NCBI GenBank assembly: GCA_009937635.1
Contig: JAACFF010000008.1
Coordinates: forward strand, 1 to 44,521
Length of the DNA: 44,521 nucleotides
Origin: Chloroflexota bacterium
GTDB lineage: Bacteria > Chloroflexota > Anaerolineae > Promineifilales > Promineifilaceae
Reading direction: 5' to 3'
The notes below the pieces were generated by a model. It made no database searches, was not told the origin of the DNA, and worked only from the letters and a program-made list of their open reading frames with translations. Positions 8,606 through 15,579 of this stretch are shown here, one piece after another. The first letter of the stretch is position 1, and the number at the start of each line of letters is the position of its first letter. The translations under genes and the position numbers were made by a program.

Positions 8606-9415
8606 ATGAGAAGACGACTATCACGAATGGCTGCCGAATTATCATTCTTTCGTGCGCTTACGGCTGTAAATCTTGCCTCGTCTATGGAATACCGGGCCAG
8701 CTTTATCACTCAGATCGTCTTCATGTTCATCAACAACGGCATCTATTTCGTTTTTTGGCTGATTTTCTTCAACCAATTTGGCTCAGTACGCGGTTATGAC
8801 ATTGGCGACATCTACTTGTTGTTTGCCGTCGTCGCCTTTAGTTTCGGTCTAGGCAGCTTCTTTGCCGGCAATACGGGTGCCAATCTCGCTTACCTGATCG
8901 CCCAAGGCCGCCTTGACTACTACCTTGTCCTTCCGCGAAACTTATTGTTGCATGTCATCTTTTCCCGTGTGCAAGTATCTGGCGTTGGCGATATCAGCTT
9001 TGGTCTACTCGCCTTTCTGTTTGCTGCCCGTCTACATTTGCTTGACTGGTTCTTCTTCTTCGCTGTCTGTATTCCGGCGGCGCTTATCTATATCGGTTTT
9101 GCCACCATTGCTGGATCATTGGCTTTTTATATGGGCAATGCCCAATACGCCAGCCAGCAAATGGCCAATGCCTTACTGACCTTTTCCCTTTACCCGCACA
9201 CCCTCTTTTCCGGCGCATCACGCTTTCTCCTCTATACGGCAATCCCTGCCTTCTTCATCGGTGCCGTGCCCGTGGAAATCATAAAAGGACGTGAGGGGAT
9301 ACTTTTGCTTGGTATGTGGGCGGTTGTTCTGTTTATCTGGCTTTTGACTTCGGCCGTTTTTTATTATGGCCTTCGCCGATACGAATCCGGCAGCGCAATC
9401 AACGTAAATGTATAA
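8606..9415 (+). CDS. ABC-2 family permease, second subunit (ABC2_membrane_6 / DUF990-like)
   Basis: This 269-residue membrane protein has about six hydrophobic helices. It carries the family's conserved loop, here as LAYLIAQGRLDYYLVLPRNL (compare the GxLDxxLxxP motif), and ends with the typical segment around LFSGASRFLLYTAIPAFFIG. Fifty-five bases separate it from the first permease gene. It pairs with that subunit and the ATPase to complete the exporter. No terminator is visible directly after it. Confidence 0.88.
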   Translation: MRRRLSRMAAELSFFRALTAVNLASSMEYRASFITQIVFMFINNGIYFVFWLIFFNQFGSVRGYDIGDIYLLFAVVAFSFGLGSFFAGNTGANLAYLIAQGRLDYYLVLPRNLLLHVIFSRVQVSGVGDISFGLLAFLFAARLHLLDWFFFFAVCIPAALIYIGFATIAGSLAFYMGNAQYASQQMANALLTFSLYPHTLFSGASRFLLYTAIPAFFIGAVPVEIIKGREGILLLGMWAVVLFIWLLTSAVFYYGLRRYESGSAINVNV

Positions 9416-9457
9416 GTGACCATGCAACACTGAAGGTTTTTGCGCAGGCCAGAAATC

Positions 9458-9485
9458 TTGACGCCTTATTGCGCTGTGCTAAACT
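9458..9485 (+). promoter_or_regulatory. Candidate promoter for the riboswitch-controlled operon
   Basis: TTGACG (9458-9463) and TAAACT (9480-9485) are separated by 16 bases. They would start transcription near 9492, just upstream of the structured leader. Confidence 0.45.
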
Positions 9486-9519
9486 TCACCACTTAACAAT
9501 TTAACAAGCATACGTATTA

Positions 9520-9705
9520 CCTCTGGAGTTCGTGCCCGTAAGGGCCGGACCGGGCAGCGCTAAGCTGCCAGCGGCGAAACTGGTGGCCAGCCGGCATAGT
9601 TCTTCTTGCTGGTTGGGAGTCCAGTACTGTCCCGCAACTGTGAAAACAGGTCAAGTAAATTATTCTCACCTGTTAAGTCAGGTCGACCGTCTGAGGTACC
9701 GCATT
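9520..9705 (+). ncRNA. Probable cobalamin (B12) riboswitch
   Basis: The 500-base gap between the exporter and the next gene holds a structured leader. Conserved cobalamin-aptamer boxes are visible: GGGAGTCCAG followed by CTGTCCCGCAACTGTGA, with CCCGCAACTGTGA at 9631-9643, and the 3' box AAGTCAGG at 9675-9682. A perfect 7-bp stem, AACAGGT (9645-9651) with ACCTGTT (9668-9674), lies between them. Upstream is a GC-rich hairpin region (GCCCGTAAGGGC and GGCAGCGCTAAGCTGCC). The usual peripheral GCCACTG element is not evident between the boxes, so this may be a compact variant. A terminator lies 55 bases downstream. The call rests on recalled consensus boxes; exact ends are uncertain. Confidence 0.77.
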
Positions 9706-9758
9706 TCAGCCCTCGCGGATTAGGGTTGGTAACGACAGCAACATGGCGGTCTTTCCTC

Positions 9759-9790
9759 AACCCGATACCTTAGGTATCGGGTTTATTGTT
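9759..9790 (+). terminator. Intrinsic terminator in the riboswitch leader (expression platform)
   Basis: AACCCGATACC (9759-9769) and GGTATCGGGTT (9773-9783) form a perfect 11-bp stem with a 3-base TTA loop, followed by TATTGTTATC. It lies between the aptamer and the gene at 9915. AGGTACCG at 9694-9701, at the 3' edge of the aptamer, can pair with CGATACCT at 9763-9770 in seven of eight positions and could act as an antiterminator. The T-run is short. Confidence 0.75.
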
Positions 9791-9914
9791 ATCTGCTCTA
9801 TACGCTGCCCCATCCCATATTCGCGTCGGGCCACATATCATCATATTAGGGTAATCAAGTGCAACAGCGCACAATGCGAATGACTGCTGCCCTGAACCAG
9901 AAGGAGAACCTGGC

Positions 9915-10898
9915 GTGTACATTATAAAAAACAGTCGAATCTTATCTCTTATCCTTGGATTGCCACTATTGGTTTTGGTCGGATGTGTGGCGACAGAGAC
10001 AATTCAAGACACATCTATCAAGAGCGAGGCTGCGCAGGCAGGGGTCATCTGGCTTATCGAGAACAATCAGAACGACGATGGTGGATATGGCACAGATTTT
10101 GAAACCGGCCAACCCGCTTCAAATATTCCCTCGACTATAGACGCGATTCAGGCCATTGCCAGTATGGGCCAAGCCCCGGATAAACCTTATGCCGATCGCA
10201 AGAACACGCCGGTGAGCTACCTGCGAGAAAATGTTTCCTCTTTGACAGCCTATGTGGAAGGATCAGGAGGCAACGCTGGCAAGGCGATCCTGGCCTTGGT
10301 TGAAGCCAATCAAGACCCTCGAGAATTCGCCGGAACCGATTGGGTTAAGATGCTTATTGAGCAAGCTACGCCTTCCGGGCCCTATAACACCGCCGATGCA
10401 TTTAATCAATCTTTGGCGATCCGGGCTCTAGCGGCCGTAAATGAACCGATCCCAGACGACGCCGTGCAATGGCTCAAGGACCAGCAAGCGGAAGATGGCT
10501 CGTGGGATGATGGCTTTGGCACTCTGCAAAATCCAGACGCCACCGCCATATCCATCATGGCCTTATCTGCTGCGGGTGTATCTGCCGATGATGCGGCGCT
10601 GGCCAAAGCGCTTCAGTTTCTGGCTGGAAGCCAGTTGCCTTCCGGCGGATGGGAATACGGCCCAGGATTTGGCGAGAATGCCAACAGTACCGCCTTGGTG
10701 ATCCAGGCTCTGGCATCCGCCGGCGAGAATTATAATGCTGATGATGGCGATTGGTCACAGGATGGCAATACCCCTCTCAGCGCTTTGATGACCTACCAGA
10801 GCAGCACTGGGGCATTTCAGGCAGATTTTGGCCAGGGGCCGGTTGACAATTTCTTGGCCACGGTTCAGGCTATCCCAGCAGTGATCGCTCAGCCTTAA
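9915..10898 (+). CDS. Lipoprotein with prenyltransferase/terpenoid-cyclase-like alpha/alpha barrel; candidate transcobalamin-like B12-binding subunit
   Basis: This 327-residue protein has a type II signal peptide with lipobox LVGC, the lipidated Cys being residue 24. The rest is built of alpha-hairpin repeats of the squalene-cyclase/prenyltransferase class: WLIENNQNDDGGYG, WLKDQQAEDGSWDDGFG, and FLAGSQLPSGGWEYGPG followed by NANSTALVIQALASAGE. No DxDD or QW-type cyclase active site is apparent, so a binding role is more likely than catalysis. Animal transcobalamin and intrinsic factor have the same fold in their N-terminal domain. The start is GTG at 9915 with AAGGAG eight bases upstream. The upstream cobalamin riboswitch and the next gene support a B12-capture role. 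That function is an inference. Confidence 0.75.
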   Translation: MYIIKNSRILSLILGLPLLVLVGCVATETIQDTSIKSEAAQAGVIWLIENNQNDDGGYGTDFETGQPASNIPSTIDAIQAIASMGQAPDKPYADRKNTPVSYLRENVSSLTAYVEGSGGNAGKAILALVEANQDPREFAGTDWVKMLIEQATPSGPYNTADAFNQSLAIRALAAVNEPIPDDAVQWLKDQQAEDGSWDDGFGTLQNPDATAISIMALSAAGVSADDAALAKALQFLAGSQLPSGGWEYGPGFGENANSTALVIQALASAGENYNADDGDWSQDGNTPLSALMTYQSSTGAFQADFGQGPVDNFLATVQAIPAVIAQP

Positions 10899-10928
10899 CA
10901 ACGGTTTGATCACTTTGAGAGGGGAAAG

Positions 10929-11612
10929 ATGAAGGCCCGAGGTGTGCTTTTATTGGAGGTTATTTTGCTTGCGATTATCTGTTCTATGCCGCCGGTAATG
11001 CGCGCTCAGCCAGATAATCAAGCCGCCCTGGTTATACGTTATACTGACGACGATGTACGCACGTTCTGCGTGGAATTTGACGAGCCGCAGATATCCGGCT
11101 ACGAGTTACTGCAACGATCGAGCGTGAAGCTTGAGGTTGGGGTACAGGGTTTGGGCACGCTAGTCTGTCGTGTTGATGAAATCGGCTGTCCGGCCAATGA
11201 TTGCCTTTGTCAATGCAAAGGCGGGGGAGATTGCGTTTATTGGTCGTACTGGCACAGATTGGGAGAAAACTGGGAATACTCCCAGGGGGGCGCCTCCGCT
11301 TACGTGGTTGAACCCGGGGCGATTGAAGGTTGGTCATGGGGGCCCGGCGCTGTCAACCAAGCCTCCCCACCACCGGACATTACTTTTGACGAAGTATGTC
11401 GCGTGCCAGGGGCTTCGCCGCCGGCATCAGCCCCAGCGGACTCAAAAGCCGAAAGCGCTCTTCCCTTACCCTCCTTCGAGCAAAACACCTTGGACCAGGA
11501 ATCCGGCGATTCGCCAGAAGTCGATTGGTCACCTTATTTGTTTTTCCTTATGATTGTGCTGGTCTTGGGTGGATTGTTGTGGTTCGTCACACTCCGGCGT
11601 AGGAGCCAGTGA
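10929..11612 (+). CDS. C-terminally anchored Cys-rich exported protein, DUF4430-like; candidate transcobalamin C-domain partner
   Basis: This 227-residue protein has an N-terminal signal peptide (to about residue 25), one extracellular domain (about 33-150), a Ser/Pro-rich linker and a C-terminal membrane helix (YLFFLMIVLVLGGLLWFV) with the basic tail TLRRRSQ, so it faces outward from the membrane. The domain has FDEPQISGYELLQRS, a six-Cys cluster (pattern C-x6-C-x4-C-x-C-x-C-x5-C), then YWSYWHRLGENWEYSQGGAS and GAIEGWSWGPG. The YW/W-Y-S/GA/GWxWG series resembles DUF4430 domains, related to the C-terminal domain of transcobalamin. It starts 31 bases after the barrel lipoprotein, with GAGAGGGG before the ATG, so the two are almost certainly one riboswitch-controlled operon. 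Confidence 0.72.
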   Translation: MKARGVLLLEVILLAIICSMPPVMRAQPDNQAALVIRYTDDDVRTFCVEFDEPQISGYELLQRSSVKLEVGVQGLGTLVCRVDEIGCPANDCLCQCKGGGDCVYWSYWHRLGENWEYSQGGASAYVVEPGAIEGWSWGPGAVNQASPPPDITFDEVCRVPGASPPASAPADSKAESALPLPSFEQNTLDQESGDSPEVDWSPYLFFLMIVLVLGGLLWFVTLRRRSQ

Positions 11613-11698
11613 CAGGGCCGTGGTCAGAATGACATCCGTATATTGGTAAATGTTTTCGTTGTTTTTACTCATGCGAAACACTAACGGATCAGGTTAGG

Positions 11699-11926
11699 AT
11701 GAAAGCACTCGTTTACTATTGTCGATGGCAGGGCGCTGCGCTGCGTTTGCGAGGACGAAGCGACACGGCCGTCTGGGGCCACCTCGTGTTATCGCTGAAG
11801 GATGGTCGTGAAGAATTACAGGAATTCCATTTTGATCTGCGTACGTCTGAGCTGACTGTGCACCAAGACGGTGGTAAGCGCTCTCTTCTACTTGATGAAA
11901 AAGGGGTTCCGTTAACGCCCCCTTAG
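11699..11926 (+). CDS. Small hypothetical protein
   Basis: This 75-residue ORF begins at an ATG preceded by AGGTTAGG. It has a beta-strand-like pattern (ALVYYCRWQGAALRLRG, then WGHLVLSLKD and FHFDLRTSELTVH), suggesting a single small beta-rich domain. I do not recognise the family. It sits 86 bases after the B12-linked pair on the same strand and ends 42 bases before the convergent relA-like gene. Its last codons overlap an inverted repeat that may serve as that gene's terminator. Confidence 0.55.
   Translation: MKALVYYCRWQGAALRLRGRSDTAVWGHLVLSLKDGREELQEFHFDLRTSELTVHQDGGKRSLLLDEKGVPLTPP
11896..11924 (-). terminator. Candidate terminator of the RelA/SpoT-homolog gene
   Basis: Read on the minus strand, AAGGGG and CCCCTT (11919-11924 with 11901-11906) form a 6-bp stem with a 12-base loop, followed by TTTTTC. 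It lies 45 bases past the stop codon of the minus-strand gene and overlaps the end of the small plus-strand ORF. Confidence 0.5.
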
Positions 11927-11968
11927 CCTCCGGTCATTTACGCCTGGTTCAGCTTGAAGCAGCCCTCA

Positions 11969-14215
11969 TCATGACCAGCGTTGCCGCTTTGCCTCGATTA
12001 CATTAGGCAGAGCTTCGAACTTCTTAAGCAGCCAATTTAACTGCTCCAGGCTGTTCACTTCCACCTCAAGATATACCGTCAAGATACTTTCCGTGGAGAG
12101 CGTTTTGGTTTTAGGCGCTGTGATCTGTTGCCCCCGCAGAATGCTGGCCATATCATCGATCAGATTGGGCCGGCGGTATGCCTGCACTACAATCGGAATA
12201 GGATACGTGTCTGTTTCCTGGCCCCAGTCGACCTCTTTCGTAATCCTTTCCCTATCGGTGATGGCTGCCAGTTGCCTGCAGTCCTGACTATGGATCGTCA
12301 CCCCGTGACCCCGCGTGATGTAACCGACGATGGGTTCAGGTGGAATAGGATTACAGCATTTGGCCATTTTGGTTGGTAGCCCGCTGGCGCCCAAAACAGT
12401 CAACCCTTTTGATTTAGGCCGTTTTGGTAGGAGCAAAGGACGCAATTCCTCATCGGCCGGTTTTAGGCTTTTTTGCATCAGCATGAGCGCGCCACTGATC
12501 TGCGCGCTCTGAATATCCCCAAAACCGACCTTAGCCAGGAAATCCTTGACGTCGTCGTATTTGAGGGCCGTCGCAATCTCCTCAATGGTATAGGAATCGC
12601 CAAGTCCCAGGCGTTTCAACTCGCGTTCAACGACTTCACGACCCTGCTGAATATTCTTGCCTCGCTCTTGAGTGCGAAACCATTGGCGAATTTTGCTGCG
12701 GGTTCGGGCGCTGCCTGTATAGCCAAGGCTGGCGTTCATCCAGTCTCGACTTGGCCCGCCACGCTTGCTGGTGATGATTTCTACGCGGTCGCTTGATTTT
12801 AGTTTGTGATCAAGGCTGATCATTTTGCCATTTACCCGCGCGCCGCGACAACGATGGCCAACTGCGGTGTGAATCTGATAGGCAAAGTCGATAGGTGTTG
12901 CTCCAACGGGTAATTCTACGACGTCACCGTTCGGGGTGAAGGCATAAATACGCTCAGCCAACAGCTCCGTCTCCACTATTTCTCGTCCCGCTTCATCATC
13001 TTCCGTTTCTTGCAGGGTTGTTAACAAATCACGTAGAGTCTGGATTCGTCGCTGCGCCGAAGCACTAATTCGTGCCTCGTTTTCCTTGTACGCCCAATGG
13101 GCCGCAATTCCTTTCTCCGCTTCTTCGTGCATGCGTAGACTACGAATCTGTACTTCCAGTTTTTGCCCCGTATCCGTATCCATAACAGCCGTGTGCAGAG
13201 AACGATAGCCATTTGGTTTTGGGGTGGCGATGTAATCATCAAATTCCCCGTGTATCGGTTGCCACAAGCCGTGAACGATACCCAGAACCTGGTAACAGAG
13301 ACTGCGTTCTTCGTCAGTTTTCTCCTTCAAATTTTTGGCCGCATATGCTTCAGGATCGGTAGGATATAGGATCACACGTAGCGCCTGAATATCACTAATT
13401 TGTTCAAAACTCAGATCCTTGCGCTTCATCTTGCGATAAATGGAGTAGATGTGCTTGGAACGCCCGGTAACTTCGCCGATTAGTCCCAGGTCCTGGATGC
13501 TTGCCTGTAATTTGGCGGCTTCCAACTCGACCTTTCTGGTTCTCTCAGTACGCCGTTCGGCAAGTTGATCCGCGATGGTATTGAAATTGTCAGGATCAAG
13601 GTAACGGAATGCCAAATCTTCTAATTCCCATTTGAGGTGCCAAATTCCTAGACGGTTGGCCAATGGTGCATAGATATGCATTGCCACTGAAGCGATTTCT
13701 ATCTGTCGTTCTTGGCTAAAACCTTTTGCTTTACGAAGATCTTGCAAGCAGTCTGCTGTGCGGATCAAAATAATCCGGATATCCCCTTCGATGATGGAAA
13801 GAATAGCCTTACGGATAACCTCCAACTCGCGTTTGTCCACGTCTCCGTTAGTACCCTTGGTGTATTGCGTACGTTGAGCATACTCTTGAAGATTGGAGAG
13901 CCCTTTGACAAGCGAGGCCACTTCATGTCCAAATCGTTTCTTGATCTCCTTGACGGTAACATCTGTATGTGGCAGGAGAATGTCATAAAGCAGGCAAGCG
14001 ATCAACGTATTAGAATCGACATCCAGGGGCAATAATATCTGTGCTACGGCCAAGTCATGATCAAGATAACGCTCGCCAGATTCCCGCACGTGCTCTTTAT
14101 GAGCGGCAGCCGCGAAATCGAAGGCAGCAACAATTCTGCGTTTAGCTTTCTTATTAATGCTTTCGGGCAGATTCTCGACCAACTCTGCTAGCGAAGTTTG
14201 CTCCACTTTCGTCAT
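11969..14215 (-). CDS. relA: RelA/SpoT-homolog (p)ppGpp synthetase with a degenerate hydrolase domain
   Basis: This 748-residue RSH protein has the full domain order: HD-like domain (about 30-180), synthetase (about 230-370), TGS (about 415-475), Cys-containing helical/zinc-finger region (TKMAKCCNPIPPEPIVGY) and C-terminal ACT domain. The hydrolase site is damaged. His53 is present, but the HD pair is Y77-D78, the following ED pair is L81-P82, and the LADRLHN motif reads TADCLQD (155-159). The synthetase core is intact (GRSKHIYSIYRKM, YIATPKPNGYRSLHT). It carries EFDD (324-327), the acidic signature of monofunctional RelA, in place of the RxKD of bifunctional Rel. It should make but not degrade (p)ppGpp. 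The ATG at 14215 has a poor Shine-Dalgarno. Confidence 0.93.
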   Translation of the reverse strand: MTKVEQTSLAELVENLPESINKKAKRRIVAAFDFAAAAHKEHVRESGERYLDHDLAVAQILLPLDVDSNTLIACLLYDILLPHTDVTVKEIKKRFGHEVASLVKGLSNLQEYAQRTQYTKGTNGDVDKRELEVIRKAILSIIEGDIRIILIRTADCLQDLRKAKGFSQERQIEIASVAMHIYAPLANRLGIWHLKWELEDLAFRYLDPDNFNTIADQLAERRTERTRKVELEAAKLQASIQDLGLIGEVTGRSKHIYSIYRKMKRKDLSFEQISDIQALRVILYPTDPEAYAAKNLKEKTDEERSLCYQVLGIVHGLWQPIHGEFDDYIATPKPNGYRSLHTAVMDTDTGQKLEVQIRSLRMHEEAEKGIAAHWAYKENEARISASAQRRIQTLRDLLTTLQETEDDEAGREIVETELLAERIYAFTPNGDVVELPVGATPIDFAYQIHTAVGHRCRGARVNGKMISLDHKLKSSDRVEIITSKRGGPSRDWMNASLGYTGSARTRSKIRQWFRTQERGKNIQQGREVVERELKRLGLGDSYTIEEIATALKYDDVKDFLAKVGFGDIQSAQISGALMLMQKSLKPADEELRPLLLPKRPKSKGLTVLGASGLPTKMAKCCNPIPPEPIVGYITRGHGVTIHSQDCRQLAAITDRERITKEVDWGQETDTYPIPIVVQAYRRPNLIDDMASILRGQQITAPKTKTLSTESILTVYLEVEVNSLEQLNWLLKKFEALPNVIEAKRQRWS

Positions 14216-14275
14216 AATTGAATCAATTTATTCTTCAACAACCCAAGCCAACTTGCTTACCAGGTAATAACAAAG

Positions 14276-14300
14276 CTCAGGCGATACAAGCAAGCCTGAG
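14276..14300. repeat. 7-bp inverted repeat between the yxtH-like gene and relA
   Basis: CTCAGGC (14276-14282) and GCCTGAG (14294-14300) form a hairpin with an 11-base loop. On the minus strand it is followed by CTTTGTTATTA, a weak U-run, so it could terminate the upstream YtxH-type gene or act in the relA leader. Confidence 0.35.
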
Positions 14301-14384
14301 TGAACCGCAGAACTGGCAAAAAATGCGGTCCCACTATTACCTTGATGGAGCGCCTGAACGATACAAGAAAGAATGTCAGGCTGC

Positions 14385-14399
14385 TATTACATTGTAATA
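14385..14399. promoter_or_regulatory. Near-perfect palindrome upstream of relA
   Basis: TATTACA and TGTAATA flank a single T. The site lies 25 bases after the end of the YtxH-type gene and 170 bases before the relA start, so it could be an operator. A similar ATTACA/TGTAAT pair occurs at 29416-29433. Confidence 0.3.
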
Positions 14400-14424
14400 A
14401 AATGAAGTCGCTGGGTTGATCGCT

Positions 14425-14778
14425 TTAGGCGCCGGTGTTCGCGTCGGCGTCGCCTTCAGGCGCGCCGTCCCCGTTTTCATCCAATTCGTTTGCTTGCTTC
14501 CTGCCGGAATCAAGGATGATTCGGGCCTGTTGCTGCGTCTGGCTGTTGCTGTCACTGGTGGTATCACCGAGACCATGAATATAAGCATCTGTCGACTCTC
14601 GTGCTTGATGCATGCGACGTCCACCTGCTTCACGCAAATCATGGCTTTTGCCAGCGATCTGGGATCGTGTATCTGATCCGGATTGGGGTGCCAATATCAA
14701 GGCGACTGCTGCGCCAACCAATCCACCTATCACAAAGCCGGCTAGAAATGCGCCAAATTCACTGCTGTTATCATTCAT
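14425..14778 (-). CDS. YtxH domain-containing protein
   Basis: The 117-residue product starts with one glycine-rich membrane helix (FGAFLAGFVIGGLVGAAVAL) followed directly by ILAPQSGSDTRSQI, the hallmark of YtxH/gas-vesicle-GvpP-like stress proteins. A charged helical tail rich in Gln, Asp and Glu follows. I chose the ATG at 14778 because GGAG lies six bases upstream. A longer reading frame to 14823 would overlap the upstream gene and lacks such a site. It is co-transcribed with the membrane protein gene that ends at 14792. Members of this family accompany general stress genes; the molecular role is unknown. Confidence 0.75.
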   Translation of the reverse strand: MNDNSSEFGAFLAGFVIGGLVGAAVALILAPQSGSDTRSQIAGKSHDLREAGGRRMHQARESTDAYIHGLGDTTSDSNSQTQQQARIILDSGRKQANELDENGDGAPEGDADANTGA

Positions 14779-14791
14779 ATTTTTCTCCGTA

Positions 14792-15247
14792 TCAATCTGG
14801 CAGGTTCTTTCTAGGATCGCCAAACAACACTGCTACCCCTCTGCGAAAACCGGCGACATAGCTGCTTGCCTTCGTAACAGGCTGCACCACATTCTGGCTT
14901 ACAAAAGATGTTGTGCCTTGCACGGTGCCCAGCGTCTCGTTCGTCTTCTCCAATATAGGTTTGATCTCAAATTCAAGCATGTTGAGTAGCCGCACAACCA
15001 TGACAAACAACAGCATCAGCGTGATCCCAAAGATGCAGGACACTAGAGCCAGAGCGATGATCATGACGTCACGCAAGGCTTCGACGGTTGCGGCATAATT
15101 ATTCGCCACCCAGATAATGCCCAAAATAAACAGAACCGCGAGAACGAGGGCGACAATGATGCCTATGGCAACATAAAGCCGAGGGATAAACTCGCGCTGA
15201 TTTTCTTGATTTTCCTGGTATTCTACAGGAGGTTGTATGCTACTCAT
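14792..15247 (-). CDS. Membrane protein of unknown function paired with YtxH (DUF948-like)
   Basis: This 151-residue protein has a short polar N-terminus, two hydrophobic helices (YVAIGIIVALVLAVLFILGI and MIIALALVSCIFGITLMLL) and an amphipathic C-terminal part with EFEIKPILEKTNETLGTVQG, resembling the DUF948 pattern of repeated T/S-x-x-T heptads. It ends in a conserved-looking VLFGDPRKNLPD. The ATG at 15247 is preferred over a TTG two codons upstream; AGG lies nine bases before it. It lies 13 bases upstream of the YtxH gene, an arrangement seen in other bacteria. Confidence 0.65.
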   Translation of the reverse strand: MSSIQPPVEYQENQENQREFIPRLYVAIGIIVALVLAVLFILGIIWVANNYAATVEALRDVMIIALALVSCIFGITLMLLFVMVVRLLNMLEFEIKPILEKTNETLGTVQGTTSFVSQNVVQPVTKASSYVAGFRRGVAVLFGDPRKNLPD

Positions 15248-15312
15248 ATTCAATACCTAGCCATGTACCTGACTAATCAAGTATATCATCAATAAAAGCA
15301 CGGTTCAAAACT

Positions 15313-15579
15313 TCAGTTTGCACGACCTGCGAGCCACCAACTGGCAAATAAGGCGATCCACGAGCCCACGCTGGCGCTAAGCAAGTTTAACGGACCTAGA
15401 CGAAACCAATCTATCAATAATATATCGCCGAGGAAGTGCCCGATAGCGAAACCTAACCAAGCAGCAATCAAGTAAAGAATGAGCCGCCTAGCAGGCCCCC
15501 CAATCAGGACGTGAAACAGTGTGCCATAGGCCGTAGATAGCAAGAATCCTAAGACGATGCTGGATGCAGTGCCGCTCAT
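15313..15579 (-). CDS. Small integral membrane protein
   Basis: This 88-residue protein has three predicted helices (about residues 5-25, 32-55 and 62-84) and little else. Its ATG overlaps the mnmA stop by four bases (ATGA), so it is translationally coupled to mnmA. No family is recognised and no catalytic residues are evident. The coupling suggests shared expression rather than a clear functional link. Confidence 0.65.
   Translation of the reverse strand: MSGTASSIVLGFLLSTAYGTLFHVLIGGPARRLILYLIAAWLGFAIGHFLGDILLIDWFRLGPLNLLSASVGSWIALFASWWLAGRAN

Noticed and set aside
9915-10898. Reading the barrel lipoprotein as a squalene or terpene cyclase
   Set aside because: It has the repeat fold but no DxDD/acidic catalytic motif and is lipid-anchored outside the cell, so it was called a binding protein.
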